Below, one piece after another: positions 34,999-43,303 of a DNA stretch of 64,000 nt (position 1 is the first letter of the stretch; each line of letters begins with the position of its first letter). Below the pieces are notes generated by a model. The model ran no database searches and was not told the origin of the DNA. It saw only the letters and a program-made list of their open reading frames with translations. The DNA lies in contig NZ_PZJQ01000004.1 of assembly GCF_003206065.1 (NCBI RefSeq), forward strand, positions 432,864-496,863, read 5' to 3'. The translations under genes were made by a program, and so were the position numbers. Source of the DNA: Salinicola halimionae (GTDB lineage: Bacteria; Pseudomonadota; Gammaproteobacteria; Pseudomonadales; Halomonadaceae).

Positions 34999-36138
34999 AT
35001 GCAGAGCCTGTTCTTCTCTCTCTGGCGGAAATGTACGGAAGCGCCCGACTCTCTGCCGGCGGAGCGCCGACGTAGCTTCGAGATCATGGCCGAAATCTAT
35101 CTGCTCGCGCTGTGTTTGCAGGTGATCGTGGCGCCGTTGCTGTTCGCTGTCGGGCATTTTTGGCTGGGTGGACTCAATCTGCTCTGCCTGGGTGGTTACG
35201 TGCTGGCGCTAATGCTGCATCGCCGGCTCTATGTGGCGACGGCATTGGCTGTCAAGTTGGGTGTCTTTCTCGTCTTCGTCGGCGTGGGTACCGACATCGC
35301 GGCCAATCAGGTCAGCGTGATCTACTATCTGTTGTTCGCCGAGGTCGAACTGATGCTTGCCGATCTGAGGCGGCGAACCAAGATTCTCGCTACGGGCGTC
35401 TTGATCGCGCTCTCGCTCGGCGTGCTCCATTTGCCATCGCTACGCGTACCTGTCGTTTCCCGTTCGGTGGTGGATACACTACTGTCCGATCTGGGGCTGG
35501 GGCTGGTCTTCGTCATGCTGTGCGTCGTGATTCTACGCATGCTGGCGATCACCGATCGCCATGAGCATCGTTACCGGCGTGATGCCATGCACGACTCGCT
35601 GACTCGAGCATTCAATCGGCGTGCGATCTTCGAGCGGGCCTCTGGCTACTGGAAGCTGGGCCGGGCTTTCGCCGTCGTGCTGGTGGATGCGGATCATTTC
35701 AAAAACATCAACGACAATCACGGGCACACCGCGGGCGATGCCGTGCTCCGTCATCTCGCCAAGCTATTACGGGATTCGCTGCGCAGCGATGACAGTGTTG
35801 GCCGTGTCGGGGGGGAGGAATTCCTGATTCTGCTGCCCGGCGCCGGTCAGACGCAGGCTATCGCCGCCGCCATGCGAATCCGTGACCGGCTGGCGCGTCA
35901 CCCCTGTTGGCTCGACGGCACTGTATTGCCAGCAACGGTGTCGATGGGTATCGCGCTGTCTCGTGAAGGCCTGCATCTCCGAGATGTGATCGATCTGGCG
36001 GATCGCCGTCTCTACGCCGCGAAATCCGGTGGTCGCGATCAGGTCGTGGCCAAGGGGCACGCCGATAGTTCCGCCTCCCGCAATGCCGAGCGGCTTACCC
36101 GGGGCGCAGAAAGTGCTTTGGAGATCGATGAGGTATAA
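34999..36138 (+). CDS. Membrane-bound GGDEF diguanylate cyclase
   Basis: A 379-residue protein. Residues 30-195 hold about six hydrophobic segments forming a sensor of unknown ligand. The C-terminal GGDEF domain has DSLTRAFNRRAIFE, VLVDADHFKNINDNHGHTAG and the active-site loop GGEEF at 271-275, with the GIALSREG strand after. An active cyclase is expected. The frame is open 97 codons upstream, but that part overlaps the DoxX promoter and a strongly AT-rich stretch, so the start MQSLFFSLWRKC at 34999 is preferred; it lacks a strong ribosome binding site. No partner is adjacent. Confidence 0.85.
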   Translation: MQSLFFSLWRKCTEAPDSLPAERRRSFEIMAEIYLLALCLQVIVAPLLFAVGHFWLGGLNLLCLGGYVLALMLHRRLYVATALAVKLGVFLVFVGVGTDIAANQVSVIYYLLFAEVELMLADLRRRTKILATGVLIALSLGVLHLPSLRVPVVSRSVVDTLLSDLGLGLVFVMLCVVILRMLAITDRHEHRYRRDAMHDSLTRAFNRRAIFERASGYWKLGRAFAVVLVDADHFKNINDNHGHTAGDAVLRHLAKLLRDSLRSDDSVGRVGGEEFLILLPGAGQTQAIAAAMRIRDRLARHPCWLDGTVLPATVSMGIALSREGLHLRDVIDLADRRLYAAKSGGRDQVVAKGHADSSASRNAERLTRGAESALEIDEV

Positions 36139-36191
36139 ACCTCACTAAAGCTCTCTCTCCGGGGATTTCCAGACCGGCATCGTTAAAGCGC

Positions 36192-36890
36192 TCAGGTCAG
36201 CCGTGGTAGCCCACGTTGGATGAGCTTCGTCATACCGCCCGCCACAGGCGTGCAAAGCACCCAGGGCAGGATCAGAAGAGCGATGCTCAGCGCTCCCATG
36301 TAGACATCGCTGAACCAGTGCGCACCGACCATGATTCTGGGCGCACTCAATAGCAGCACGAAGGCCAGGCTCCATCCGGCGATGCGGCGGTCGGCAAAGC
36401 GTAGCATGAAGCCGGCGAAGATCATCAGCATCAAGCCATGATCGCCGGGAAAACTATTCGATGCGGCGTCCTTGGTGGGAATCGAAACAATGTCCGTCAG
36501 CCGAGCCGCATGAGCAAAAAAGCGCGTCGGGCTGGGATGCCCGTAGGTGATGGCATTGTTGGTGACTACCGCGATGATACCCGCGGTCAACAGCATCGTC
36601 AGACCAATACCGAGCCATCGGCGCAGCCTGTCGGGACGCGGATCTCGGCACATCGCCATGGTGAACAGTCCACCCATCACCGCGAACGATGCTGCATCGA
36701 AAAAGCGTGTGTTGAGCAGTGCCAGGATGTTGTCCCACAGTTCGTGATTGGGAGTGATCCATTGATTGAAGGTCCAGAAAATCCGGTCGTCCACGTTATC
36801 CCAGGGCAACCCATGGGGTAGGGCCCAGCTAAGCAACAACCCCAGTGCGATCAGATTCAGACCGATCAGACGTTTCCATTGTATGTTCAT
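36192..36890 (-). CDS. lpxT: Lipid A 1-diphosphate synthase LpxT (PAP2 family)
   Basis: A 232-residue inner-membrane protein with six predicted segments. The LpxT form of the PAP2 active site is evident: VSIPTKDAASNSFPGDHGLM and LSAPRIMVGAHWFSDVYMGA, plus NTRFFDAASF near the N-terminus and YGHPSPTRFF. LpxT moves a phosphate from undecaprenyl pyrophosphate to the 1-position of lipid A on the periplasmic face, which raises surface negative charge and recycles the carrier lipid. The catalytic His residues and Arg are present. Assignment rests on close resemblance, by memory, to E. coli LpxT; a generic PAP2 phosphatase is the alternative. Confidence 0.82.
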   Translation of the reverse strand: MNIQWKRLIGLNLIALGLLLSWALPHGLPWDNVDDRIFWTFNQWITPNHELWDNILALLNTRFFDAASFAVMGGLFTMAMCRDPRPDRLRRWLGIGLTMLLTAGIIAVVTNNAITYGHPSPTRFFAHAARLTDIVSIPTKDAASNSFPGDHGLMLMIFAGFMLRFADRRIAGWSLAFVLLLSAPRIMVGAHWFSDVYMGALSIALLILPWVLCTPVAGGMTKLIQRGLPRLT

Positions 36891-36921
36891 CAGTGACTCG
36901 CAGGGTGATTCGTCTGCGAGG

Positions 36922-36927
36922 ATTATA
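36922..36927 (-). promoter_or_regulatory. Possible -10 element of lpxT
   Basis: ATTATA on the plus strand reads TATAAT on the minus strand, 32 bp ahead of the lpxT start, inside an AT-rich pocket. No good -35 hexamer was seen at 17 bp. Confidence 0.35.
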
Positions 36928-37189
36928 ATTTAAGCATTCTATAAGGAACAGTGTTTGATAACATGGTGTCGAATCTTTGGGTATCCGGGAACGATGGCTC
37001 ATCAAGAGAGCCAGGATGATGACAGTCAGGACGCGTTTGTTGCTTGTCCAGTTCTCTCTTTGCTCGTTCAATTGTCACGTGCGCTGTCTGCCGATAGCGA
37101 CCGTTTGCCACACCGGATCCGATGGCCTGCCTAAATGTCTCCCTGCTATGATGGTGGCTCTGATCGGGACGCCCGAGGAGTGACGAAGC

Positions 37190-37804
37190 ATGCTGAGTAC
37201 AATGATGTTGTTCTTGATTTTCGTAGGTGTCGCGATCGCCGTTTATCAGGTTTATGACATCTATTACGCTCAAAACTTCGAAGACGACGAGCGGCAGACA
37301 TTTGACGATAGCGCTCTGGGTCAGCTCTCGACCCAGGCCGAGCAGTACAAGGCAACGGGAGAGTTCCAAGGTTTGCTGGAACTCGCGGGTCGACTGTTCG
37401 ACACTCGCTTCGATCGTGATCTCGTGCTCTCCGCGGCCTCTCGCCCTCAGCCATCCCCGTATCTGGCGGCATTGTTACGTCGCCAGCGACATATTCTCTC
37501 CAACGGCCGAATTCTGGTACATCACCTCCTTTCCTGGAAAACCCGACCGCCCGCCAAAGACAGTCGGCCCGTGCTGTTGACGTTGGTGTTGGTGAACTGC
37601 CTGGTGGTGATGTTTTTCGGTGGGCTGAGTCTTTACACGATTGCCTACCAGGTTTCCGTGGAAACGCTGGCTTGGATGAATAGTGAATGGATTTTGATGC
37701 TGATCATCTATGCGGTGATCATGCTGACTCACGGAATCTACAAGCTCGACACCTACCTCCATGATCTCTACCTGATCGGCACTCTGAACCGTACTTCTGG
37801 ATAG
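37190..37804 (+). CDS. Membrane protein of unknown function, three predicted segments
   Basis: A 204-residue protein with one membrane segment at the N-terminus (MMLFLIFVGVAIAVYQVYDI), a soluble middle of about 110 residues (DDERQTFDDSALGQLSTQAE, then GLLELAGRLFDTRFDRDLVL) and two segments near the C-terminus (LLTLVLVNCLVVMFFGGLSL and WILMLIIYAVIMLTHGIYKL). No family is recognised. GAGGAG sits at the right distance before the ATG (CGCCCGAGGAGTGACGAAGC). It has no co-directional neighbour within 260 bp. The helical middle domain could bind a partner; function is unknown. Confidence 0.7.
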   Translation: MLSTMMLFLIFVGVAIAVYQVYDIYYAQNFEDDERQTFDDSALGQLSTQAEQYKATGEFQGLLELAGRLFDTRFDRDLVLSAASRPQPSPYLAALLRRQRHILSNGRILVHHLLSWKTRPPAKDSRPVLLTLVLVNCLVVMFFGGLSLYTIAYQVSVETLAWMNSEWILMLIIYAVIMLTHGIYKLDTYLHDLYLIGTLNRTSG

Positions 37805-37918
37805 CCTTTGGCCCGCGCCTTGTGACCAGCCGGGCAACCACGATCCATTGATTACGGCCGAGTCGCCGAGCAACGGTATCGTATTCTCTGTACGTCGCCT
37901 TGCCTCAGCGTCCAGGTC

Positions 37919-37962
37919 TTCACGGGATGAGCCTCTCAGATGGCTCGGGGATCGTCCGTGAA
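37919..37962. other. Nested stem-loop upstream of the Crp/Fnr gene
   Basis: An outer stem TTCACGG (37919-37925) with CCGTGAA (37956-37962) encloses an inner stem GAGCC (37929-37933) with GGCTC (37942-37946). It lies in the 269-bp gap before the Crp/Fnr-type gene. It may be a terminator remnant, an RNA structure or chance. Confidence 0.25.
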
Positions 37963-38011
37963 CCTTCGCATACGGTAGACGCCTCGGGTATTTCCCCGTG
38001 CTATCTAACCG

Positions 38012-38038
38012 ATGTTATGTAATTAACCTTCCTAACAT
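38012..38038. promoter_or_regulatory. Inverted repeat in front of the Crp/Fnr-type gene
   Basis: ATGTTA (38012-38017) and TAACAT (38033-38038) form a 6-bp dyad with a 15-bp spacer in an AT-rich pocket about 40 bp ahead of the start. An autoregulatory site is possible. Confidence 0.35.
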
Positions 38039-38073
38039 GCTGTCATTATTGAAAAATTCGATAAGGCAAGAGC

Positions 38074-38802
38074 ATGGGTCAGCAGGAAGGCTGTATCGCT
38101 CATCACTTCGGTCACTACGGAACACTCTCGGAAAATGACCGCCACCGGCTTGACGCTCTTGAAGGCGCGGCAGTTGACGTGATCAAGGGGCAGGTACTTT
38201 GGCACGAGGGCGACATCGCTAGAGAATTTTGTACGTTAGGGCGGGGATGGGCTTATTCGTTTCGCCATATGGAAGATGGCACTCGCCATATTCTTGAGAT
38301 CTTTTTACCCGGAGATATCATCGGGTTATGTGAATTTTCATTCAAACAACGGCTTTCCAGCGTTGCTATGCTGGAGGATGGCGAGATTCGGTTGGTGTCG
38401 AATCGGCAGCTACATGATCTGTTTCGTCAATCGACCAGTTTGATGTCGCTCTGCTTCGCCGTCTGCTCCTATCAGCAGGCCGTGCTGAGCGAGCGAATGG
38501 TCCATCTCTCTCGGCGTAGTGCTCGCCAGCGAGTAGCCTACCTGCTGTTCGAGATATTCTGTCGGCTTCGGCGCCGTAATGACGGCCTGGAAGAGTGCTT
38601 TCGTCTGCCGCTATCGCAACAGCAGCTGGCGGATGCGCTAGGGTTGTCTCCGGTGCATGTCAGCCGGACGCTGACGGCCTTTCGCCACGAAGGATTGCTC
38701 AAGATAGCGCGTGGCTGGGCGCACATGATGGACCGGCGGGCATTGGCTCGCGAGGGTAGTGTCAGTGGCTGCCTGCATGATCACGTCGAGCCGCTCGTTT
38801 GA
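38074..38802 (+). CDS. Crp/Fnr-family transcriptional regulator
   Basis: A 242-residue regulator. Residues 20-130 form the cyclic-nucleotide-binding-type barrel (VIKGQVLWHEGDIAREFCTL, LEIFLPGDIIGLCEF), and residues 160-225 the Crp-type winged helix (LPLSQQQLADALGLSPVHVS, RTLTAFRHEGLLKI). The FNR cysteine cluster is not present at the N-terminus, and the cAMP-binding RSA-like contact is not evident, so the effector is unknown. The position suggests a monocistronic, possibly self-regulated gene; its targets are not adjacent in an obvious way. Confidence 0.85.
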   Translation: MGQQEGCIAHHFGHYGTLSENDRHRLDALEGAAVDVIKGQVLWHEGDIAREFCTLGRGWAYSFRHMEDGTRHILEIFLPGDIIGLCEFSFKQRLSSVAMLEDGEIRLVSNRQLHDLFRQSTSLMSLCFAVCSYQQAVLSERMVHLSRRSARQRVAYLLFEIFCRLRRRNDGLEECFRLPLSQQQLADALGLSPVHVSRTLTAFRHEGLLKIARGWAHMMDRRALAREGSVSGCLHDHVEPLV

Positions 38803-38910
38803 TCGACGATGGCAATGGCCAAATAGGGAGTGCATACGTGAAAGCTCGCTTACGCCGGTAGCGAAAGCGAGCCGAGATGGCACTTGGCCTGAATCTGGCG
38901 TCGAGTCGTC

Positions 38911-39321
38911 CTAGACGGCGGCGCGACGTGACGCGCGGCTCAGCGCGCTGGTCATTTCGATTGCCATGGTCAGATCCGCCAGTTCCCGTGGGGAGAACGC
39001 ATTCAGCGCCAGCTTGCGGGTCGCCGGGTTGGCCGGGCGGAAGTGCGTGAAAGACTCGCACCACGCCAGAGCGGCTTTTTCCCGCTCATCGAATTCGTCG
39101 GACTCCGCCCAAGCCGTCAACGCCTGAAGCTTGCTGGCAGAAATGCCCAGCGCTTCGGCCTGTTCACGGCGAAAGTGCGTGCAGCTCAGGCAGCCATTGA
39201 TCTGCGAGGTGCGCAGCTCGGCCAGGCAACGAATCGACGGATCCAATGAACAAGCATGTAGCGATCTAGCGGACTTATCAATATTTTCGACGTCGATCGT
39301 CTGCCATTTATCAGCGTTCAT
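38911..39321 (-). CDS. Carboxymuconolactone decarboxylase/AhpD-like protein
   Basis: A 136-residue helical protein with the AhpD-like redox motif NGCLSCTHFRREQAEALG (CxxC with the following His). The remainder, DEREKAALAWCESFTHFRPA and ADLTMAIEMTSALSRAS, fits the carboxymuconolactone-decarboxylase-like family in which members act as alkylhydroperoxidases. It probably reduces peroxides or serves as a thiol donor. There is no partner AhpC. A perfect dyad and a second inverted repeat lie 50-110 bp upstream of the start and may be its operator. Confidence 0.82.
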   Translation of the reverse strand: MNADKWQTIDVENIDKSARSLHACSLDPSIRCLAELRTSQINGCLSCTHFRREQAEALGISASKLQALTAWAESDEFDEREKAALAWCESFTHFRPANPATRKLALNAFSPRELADLTMAIEMTSALSRASRRAAV

Positions 39322-39373
39322 CTCAGGGCTCCTGAAGCAGGTTTCATGCGATTAAACGACTATCGTTCTCAAG

Positions 39374-39429
39374 TTTCCACAGCTTTGATTGGAAAGTTTG
39401 AACACGGTTAAACTATGTAATCATAGTTT
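39374..39429. promoter_or_regulatory. Two inverted repeats upstream of the AhpD-like gene
   Basis: AAACTATG (39410-39417) and CATAGTTT (39422-39429) form a perfect 8-bp dyad with the spacer TAAT. TTTCCA (39374-39379) and TGGAAA (39390-39395) form a second dyad with a 10-bp spacer. Both lie 50-110 bp in front of the minus-strand AhpD-like gene in an AT-rich gap. Confidence 0.5.
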
Positions 39430-39446
39430 CGAACGCTGGAGACAAC

Positions 39447-39470
39447 GAAAACGCCCCGCTGAGCGGGGCG
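39447..39470 (-). terminator. Terminator of the DUF883 gene
   Basis: CGCCCCGC (39452-39459) pairs with 39463-39470, and the minus strand then runs into TTTT (complement of 39448-39451). It lies just after the stop of the minus-strand gene ending at 39483. Confidence 0.8.
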
Positions 39471-39482
39471 CTTGTGGACACT

Positions 39483-39809
39483 TCAGCGGCGGCTTATCAG
39501 CAGCCCTAGGACCGCTCCGGCTAGGGTCGCGACGCCGATGCCTGACCACGGATGCTCGCGAACATAGCGGTCGCAGTCGTTCATGGATTGATTGGCCGAG
39601 CGCTTGAAGCGGCGATTGCGTCGACGCGATTCGGCCGCCATGCGGGCGTACTGCTCTTCGCTTTTCATCCGAGCTTCTTCGATGGCGTCTCCGGCATCGT
39701 CTCGCAGATCGCGTCCCAACGCCTGACCTTGATCGCCGATGTCGCGCAGATCGTCACGGATGCGGTCGGTACGTGCTTGTTGGTCGTCACGCTTGTTGAA
39801 TAGGCTCAT
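39483..39809 (-). CDS. ElaB/YqjD/DUF883-family membrane-anchored protein
   Basis: A 108-residue protein. The N-terminal 70 residues are charged and helical (DDLRDIGDQGQALGRDLRDD, AIEEARMKSEEQYARMAAES), and the C-terminus is the DUF883 anchor DRYVREHPWSGIGVATLAGA followed by LGLLISRR. Family members (ElaB, YqjD) sit in the inner membrane and bind ribosomes or affect stress tolerance in stationary phase. The last residues SRR are typical. No operon partner; a strong terminator follows. Confidence 0.87.
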   Translation of the reverse strand: MSLFNKRDDQQARTDRIRDDLRDIGDQGQALGRDLRDDAGDAIEEARMKSEEQYARMAAESRRRNRRFKRSANQSMNDCDRYVREHPWSGIGVATLAGAVLGLLISRR

Positions 39810-39984
39810 GGTTCACTTCCTTGATGTTTATGGTCCTGTGCGTATGACAGCGTAGACGTTCTGAAGTGCCTGCGCCGCCGTAAAATCGGGTTGATAGGCA
39901 AAGCTGACGGGCTTCTGCTCGCTGGACAGCCTGCGTGCTGTATAGTCGACGGTCGGATTTCGATGATGAAAACAGGAAGTCGGC

Positions 39985-40593
39985 GTGTCGTTGGAACTCT
40001 GGTTTTCTCTGCTGGTGATATGTGCCCTCGGGGCCATGTCGCCAGGCCCCAGCCTGGCCATGGTGATGCAGAATACGGTCGGCGGTGGGCGTCTCTGTGG
40101 CGTGGTCGCGGGAATTGCTCACGCCCTTGGCGTCGGGCTATACGCCGGCCTGACGGTATTGGGGTTGGCGGCAGTCATCGCCCATCAGCCTTGGTTATAC
40201 CGGTTGGTGACCTGGGGTGGTGCATTGTATCTCGCATGGCTGGGTTTTCAGGCACTACGCGCTGGCGGTAGCGATGGTTTCGAGGTCGTCAGCCAATCCA
40301 GAGGCTGGCGTCGAGCCATGCGCGATGGTCTGCTGGTGGCGTTGGGTAATCCCAAGCTAATCGTGTTCTTCATTGCGTTGTTGAGCCAGTTCGTCACTGT
40401 CGATCTGAGTGCGGATGCGCGCTGGCTTGTCGTTGCGACGGCGGCGCTGGTTGATGGCGGTTGGTACGTGCTGGTCGCATTGGTTCTGTCGCATTCCCGA
40501 GTACTGCCGTGGTTGCAGCGACGCGCCGGATGGATTCACCGACTGACTGGCGTCGTGTTGCTGGGGCTGGCCGCTCGGGTAGCGCTGGGCTGA
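39985..40593 (+). CDS. LysE/RhtB-family amino-acid exporter
   Basis: A 202-residue protein with six membrane segments: VICALGAMSPGPSLAMVMQN is the family N-terminus, GIAHALGVGLYAGLTVLGLA follows, and GLLVALGNPKLIVFFIALLS is the hallmark central motif. Family members export lysine, threonine, homoserine or related compounds. The start is GTG (39985) after AACAGGAAGTCGGC. It is convergent with the AidB-like gene. The exported amino acid cannot be told. Confidence 0.87.
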   Translation: MSLELWFSLLVICALGAMSPGPSLAMVMQNTVGGGRLCGVVAGIAHALGVGLYAGLTVLGLAAVIAHQPWLYRLVTWGGALYLAWLGFQALRAGGSDGFEVVSQSRGWRRAMRDGLLVALGNPKLIVFFIALLSQFVTVDLSADARWLVVATAALVDGGWYVLVALVLSHSRVLPWLQRRAGWIHRLTGVVLLGLAARVALG

Positions 40594-40750
40594 TCGCCGT
40601 CGGCACCGCCGGGACGCCCGCCGCTCGGTCTAGAATCTCGGCCAAGGTTTTCGTCCATTTTTTCGCCCCCTACCTTCGCCCTGGACTTCCCCCTCAGACT
40701 GTCCTCTCAGACCTTCGCGTGAGGTTGGCTTCCGAGTTCATTGCGTGTGG

Positions 40751-42409
40751 CTATTCGTTCAGACGCTCGAGTATTGGCGCGATCGGCGCGTCGAAAGGCA
40801 TTACACCGAAAATGGGCGAGGCGTCTTTCAGCCGAGTGGCGCAGAAGGTATCGGCGACGGCGTTGGGTGCGTGGCGAATCAACAGCGCCGCCTGCAGCGT
40901 CTGCGCCATGCGCTGGGCAAGCCAACGCGCCTCGACCTGAAGCTGCTCCGAGCTCGCCGCCAGCCGATGGTCGAGTGAATCGACCGCGGCGTCGAAGGCA
41001 GGATGGTGGCCTCGGGCCTGGTTCAACTCCTCTCGTAGAGCCGCGATGCTGGCCGGGTGGCGATCCAGGATTCGCAGTACGTCCAGACAAATGACGTTGC
41101 CTGAGCCTTCCCAGATCGAGTTGACCGGGGCCTCGCGATAGAGTCGCGCCAACGGCGTTTCCTCGACATACCCGACACCACCGAGACACTCCATCGCTTC
41201 GGCCATGAATAGGGGGCCGCGTTTGTTGTGCCAGAACTTGGCCAACGCGGGAATCAGGCGTGTCAGTGCTGCCTCGTGCTCGTCATCCGTGGTCCGGTCC
41301 ATGGCGCGCGCGCCGCGCATGGCGAGTAACAGGCTGGCCTCGGTTTCGATCGCCAGGTCGGCGACCACGCGTTGCATCAAGGGTTGGTCGGCCAGTCGCC
41401 GATCGAAAACCGTTCGTTCCTGCACGTGGTGCCAGACCTCTCTCAGCGCCTGACGCATCATGCCTGCCGGTGCGGTGGCGGCATCGAGCCGAGTCTGCTG
41501 CACCATCTCCAGAATGGCCGGCACGCCGCGGCCGGGCTCGCCAACGAGCTGCGCCCAGGCACCGGCATATTCGATCTCGGCGGAAGCGTTGGCGCGATTG
41601 CCGCACTTGTCCTTGAGCCGCTGAATCTCGATGGCATTACGTTCCCCCTCCGGTGTGAATCGCGGAGCCAGAAAGCAGGAGAGTCCGTCGTCGGTCTGGG
41701 CCAACGTCAGAAAGGCGTCCGACATTGGCGCACTGCAGAACCATTTGTGGCCCTCGAGCCGATACCATTCCCCAGGGCCAGTAACCGTTATCGGCTGCGC
41801 TCGAGTGCTGTTGCGACGTACGTCGCTGCCGCCCTGTTTCTCGGTCATGGCCATGCCGAAAGTATTGGTCGTCTTTTGCCAGGCCGGGAGGGCGGTCGGG
41901 TCGTAGTCCCGACCCATGAGGCGCGCTTGCCATGCCTCGCCATCTCTCAGGTGGCGCAGAACCGGCATGGCCGCGTGGGTCATGGTGATCGGGCAACAGA
42001 AGCCGGGTTCGGCCTGGGTCAGCAGATAGAGTGCGGCGATGTGCGCCTGATGCCCGCCGTCATGCTCGCGCTCCCAGGCGACGGCGTGCCAGCCGTCGCG
42101 AATGGCGAGATCCATCAGTGCATGATAGCCGGGGTGGTAGTCGACTTCGTCCAGGCGTCGACCGTAGCGGTCGAAAGCGTGGAGCTGTGGTGGGAAGCGG
42201 TTGGCCTGATCGCCCCAGTTCGCCACCTCCGGCGCTGCCAGGCGTTGGCCCAGCGGCTCAAGGCGTTGTTCCACCCAACGCGGAGCAAATTTCGCGACGG
42301 CGTCACGTAGCATCCGGTCGGTGCGCCACAGGTCACCTTCGGTTTCCATGCCGGGCTGGTTTTCGACGCGATGGGTCGTCAGTTCGGTGCGGGGCACATA
42401 GTCGGCCAT
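40751..42409 (-). CDS. AidB-like acyl-CoA dehydrogenase
   Basis: A 552-residue flavoprotein of the acyl-CoA dehydrogenase family with the AidB N-terminal extension (THRVENQPGMETEGDLWRTD). Other marks are TEKQGGSDVRRNSTRAQPIT, EWYRLEGHKWFCSAPMSDAF, and GHKWF-SAP with the FAD contacts, plus GGVGYVEETPLARLYREAPV and NSIWEGSGNVICLDVLR near the end. AidB is an adaptive-response protein that binds DNA and FAD; family members also include isovaleryl-CoA dehydrogenases. The start follows GGAGGATTGC. It is monocistronic. The exact role in DNA alkylation defence versus acyl-CoA oxidation is not settled by sequence. Confidence 0.85.
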   Translation of the reverse strand: MADYVPRTELTTHRVENQPGMETEGDLWRTDRMLRDAVAKFAPRWVEQRLEPLGQRLAAPEVANWGDQANRFPPQLHAFDRYGRRLDEVDYHPGYHALMDLAIRDGWHAVAWEREHDGGHQAHIAALYLLTQAEPGFCCPITMTHAAMPVLRHLRDGEAWQARLMGRDYDPTALPAWQKTTNTFGMAMTEKQGGSDVRRNSTRAQPITVTGPGEWYRLEGHKWFCSAPMSDAFLTLAQTDDGLSCFLAPRFTPEGERNAIEIQRLKDKCGNRANASAEIEYAGAWAQLVGEPGRGVPAILEMVQQTRLDAATAPAGMMRQALREVWHHVQERTVFDRRLADQPLMQRVVADLAIETEASLLLAMRGARAMDRTTDDEHEAALTRLIPALAKFWHNKRGPLFMAEAMECLGGVGYVEETPLARLYREAPVNSIWEGSGNVICLDVLRILDRHPASIAALREELNQARGHHPAFDAAVDSLDHRLAASSEQLQVEARWLAQRMAQTLQAALLIRHAPNAVADTFCATRLKDASPIFGVMPFDAPIAPILERLNE

Positions 42410-42645
42410 GCAATCCTCCAGGGTGACTGAATTCAGCATAAACCGCTCATCGATGAATGTGCGTGGTCTTCGACCAACGCGGTATTCCAGCAACGCCGTT
42501 TATTTCACAGCAGCTCTCGATAGGCCTGTGGCTCCCGACACGATCGACGCCCCCGGTACGACACCGACTGTTGATGACCGGAAGGAGCGAGCCATAAACT
42601 GCTCGTGATACGCTGCGCACTCGTTTTTTGATCGACAGGTTCCTC

Positions 42646-43167
42646 ATGAGCACGTTTTCCATGAGCAATAGGGTCATCGCCGACGAACAGGTCCAGCTCG
42701 TCGATCCACGCAACCGACCCTGCGGCAGCACCTCGCGAGCCATGATGCGACGCTTGAGCTGCTGGCACCGGGCGACCTATATCATCGTGCGCAATACGGC
42801 GGGCGAGATCTGCGTGCAGGAGCGCACGTCGATCAAGGAAACCCATCCGGGCTGGTTCGATCTGGCCGCCGGCGGTGTGGTTGGGGCGGGGGAGGCGTCG
42901 CTACCGGCGGCACGACGGGAGCTGTTCGAGGAGCTTGGTGTTGGCGGCGTCAAGCTGATATCGGGTGGTGAGTTCGTATTCCAGGAAGCGGAGTTGAGGC
43001 TTTACGGCAGTCTTTACTGGGTGGACTACACCGGCCCGTTGCGTCTGCAGCCTGAGGAGGTCGTTGCCGTGCGCTGGGTGCCGGTTGCCGAGGCGTTAGC
43101 GCTGGAGAAGGCCACGCCGGATACGCGTTTGGCGCTGTCGATGGCCATCGAACTTTCCCACTGGTGA
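42646..43167 (+). CDS. NUDIX hydrolase, YfcD-like
   Basis: A 173-residue hydrolase with the Nudix box GGVVGAGEASLPAARRELFE followed by ELGV, in which all metal-binding glutamates are present. Flanking sequence (EQVQLVDPRNRPCGSTSRAM, RATYIIVRNTAGEICVQERT, HPGWFDLAAGG) follows the pattern of YfcD and isopentenyl-diphosphate-isomerase-like Nudix proteins. The start is uncertain between Met7 and Met12 of the open frame; the former has the better spacing to AGG. The substrate is an unknown nucleoside or prenyl diphosphate. Confidence 0.85.
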   Translation: MSTFSMSNRVIADEQVQLVDPRNRPCGSTSRAMMRRLSCWHRATYIIVRNTAGEICVQERTSIKETHPGWFDLAAGGVVGAGEASLPAARRELFEELGVGGVKLISGGEFVFQEAELRLYGSLYWVDYTGPLRLQPEEVVAVRWVPVAEALALEKATPDTRLALSMAIELSHW

Positions 43168-43303
43168 TGTGATGATTGGCGTGGCACTCTTTGAGTCGAA
43201 GGCGTGCCGATGATGGGAATGCTTCAGTGGTTTGGAAAGCGCTCCCACCATGGCAGGTGGCTCCCACGGATTTGAATTTGGCGTGACCCAGGTCGACTCA
43301 TCA

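Noticed and set aside
36977-37183. 68-codon frame in the gap between lpxT and the membrane protein
   Set aside because: Cys/Arg-rich and without any family-like part; its end is the ribosome binding region of the next gene.
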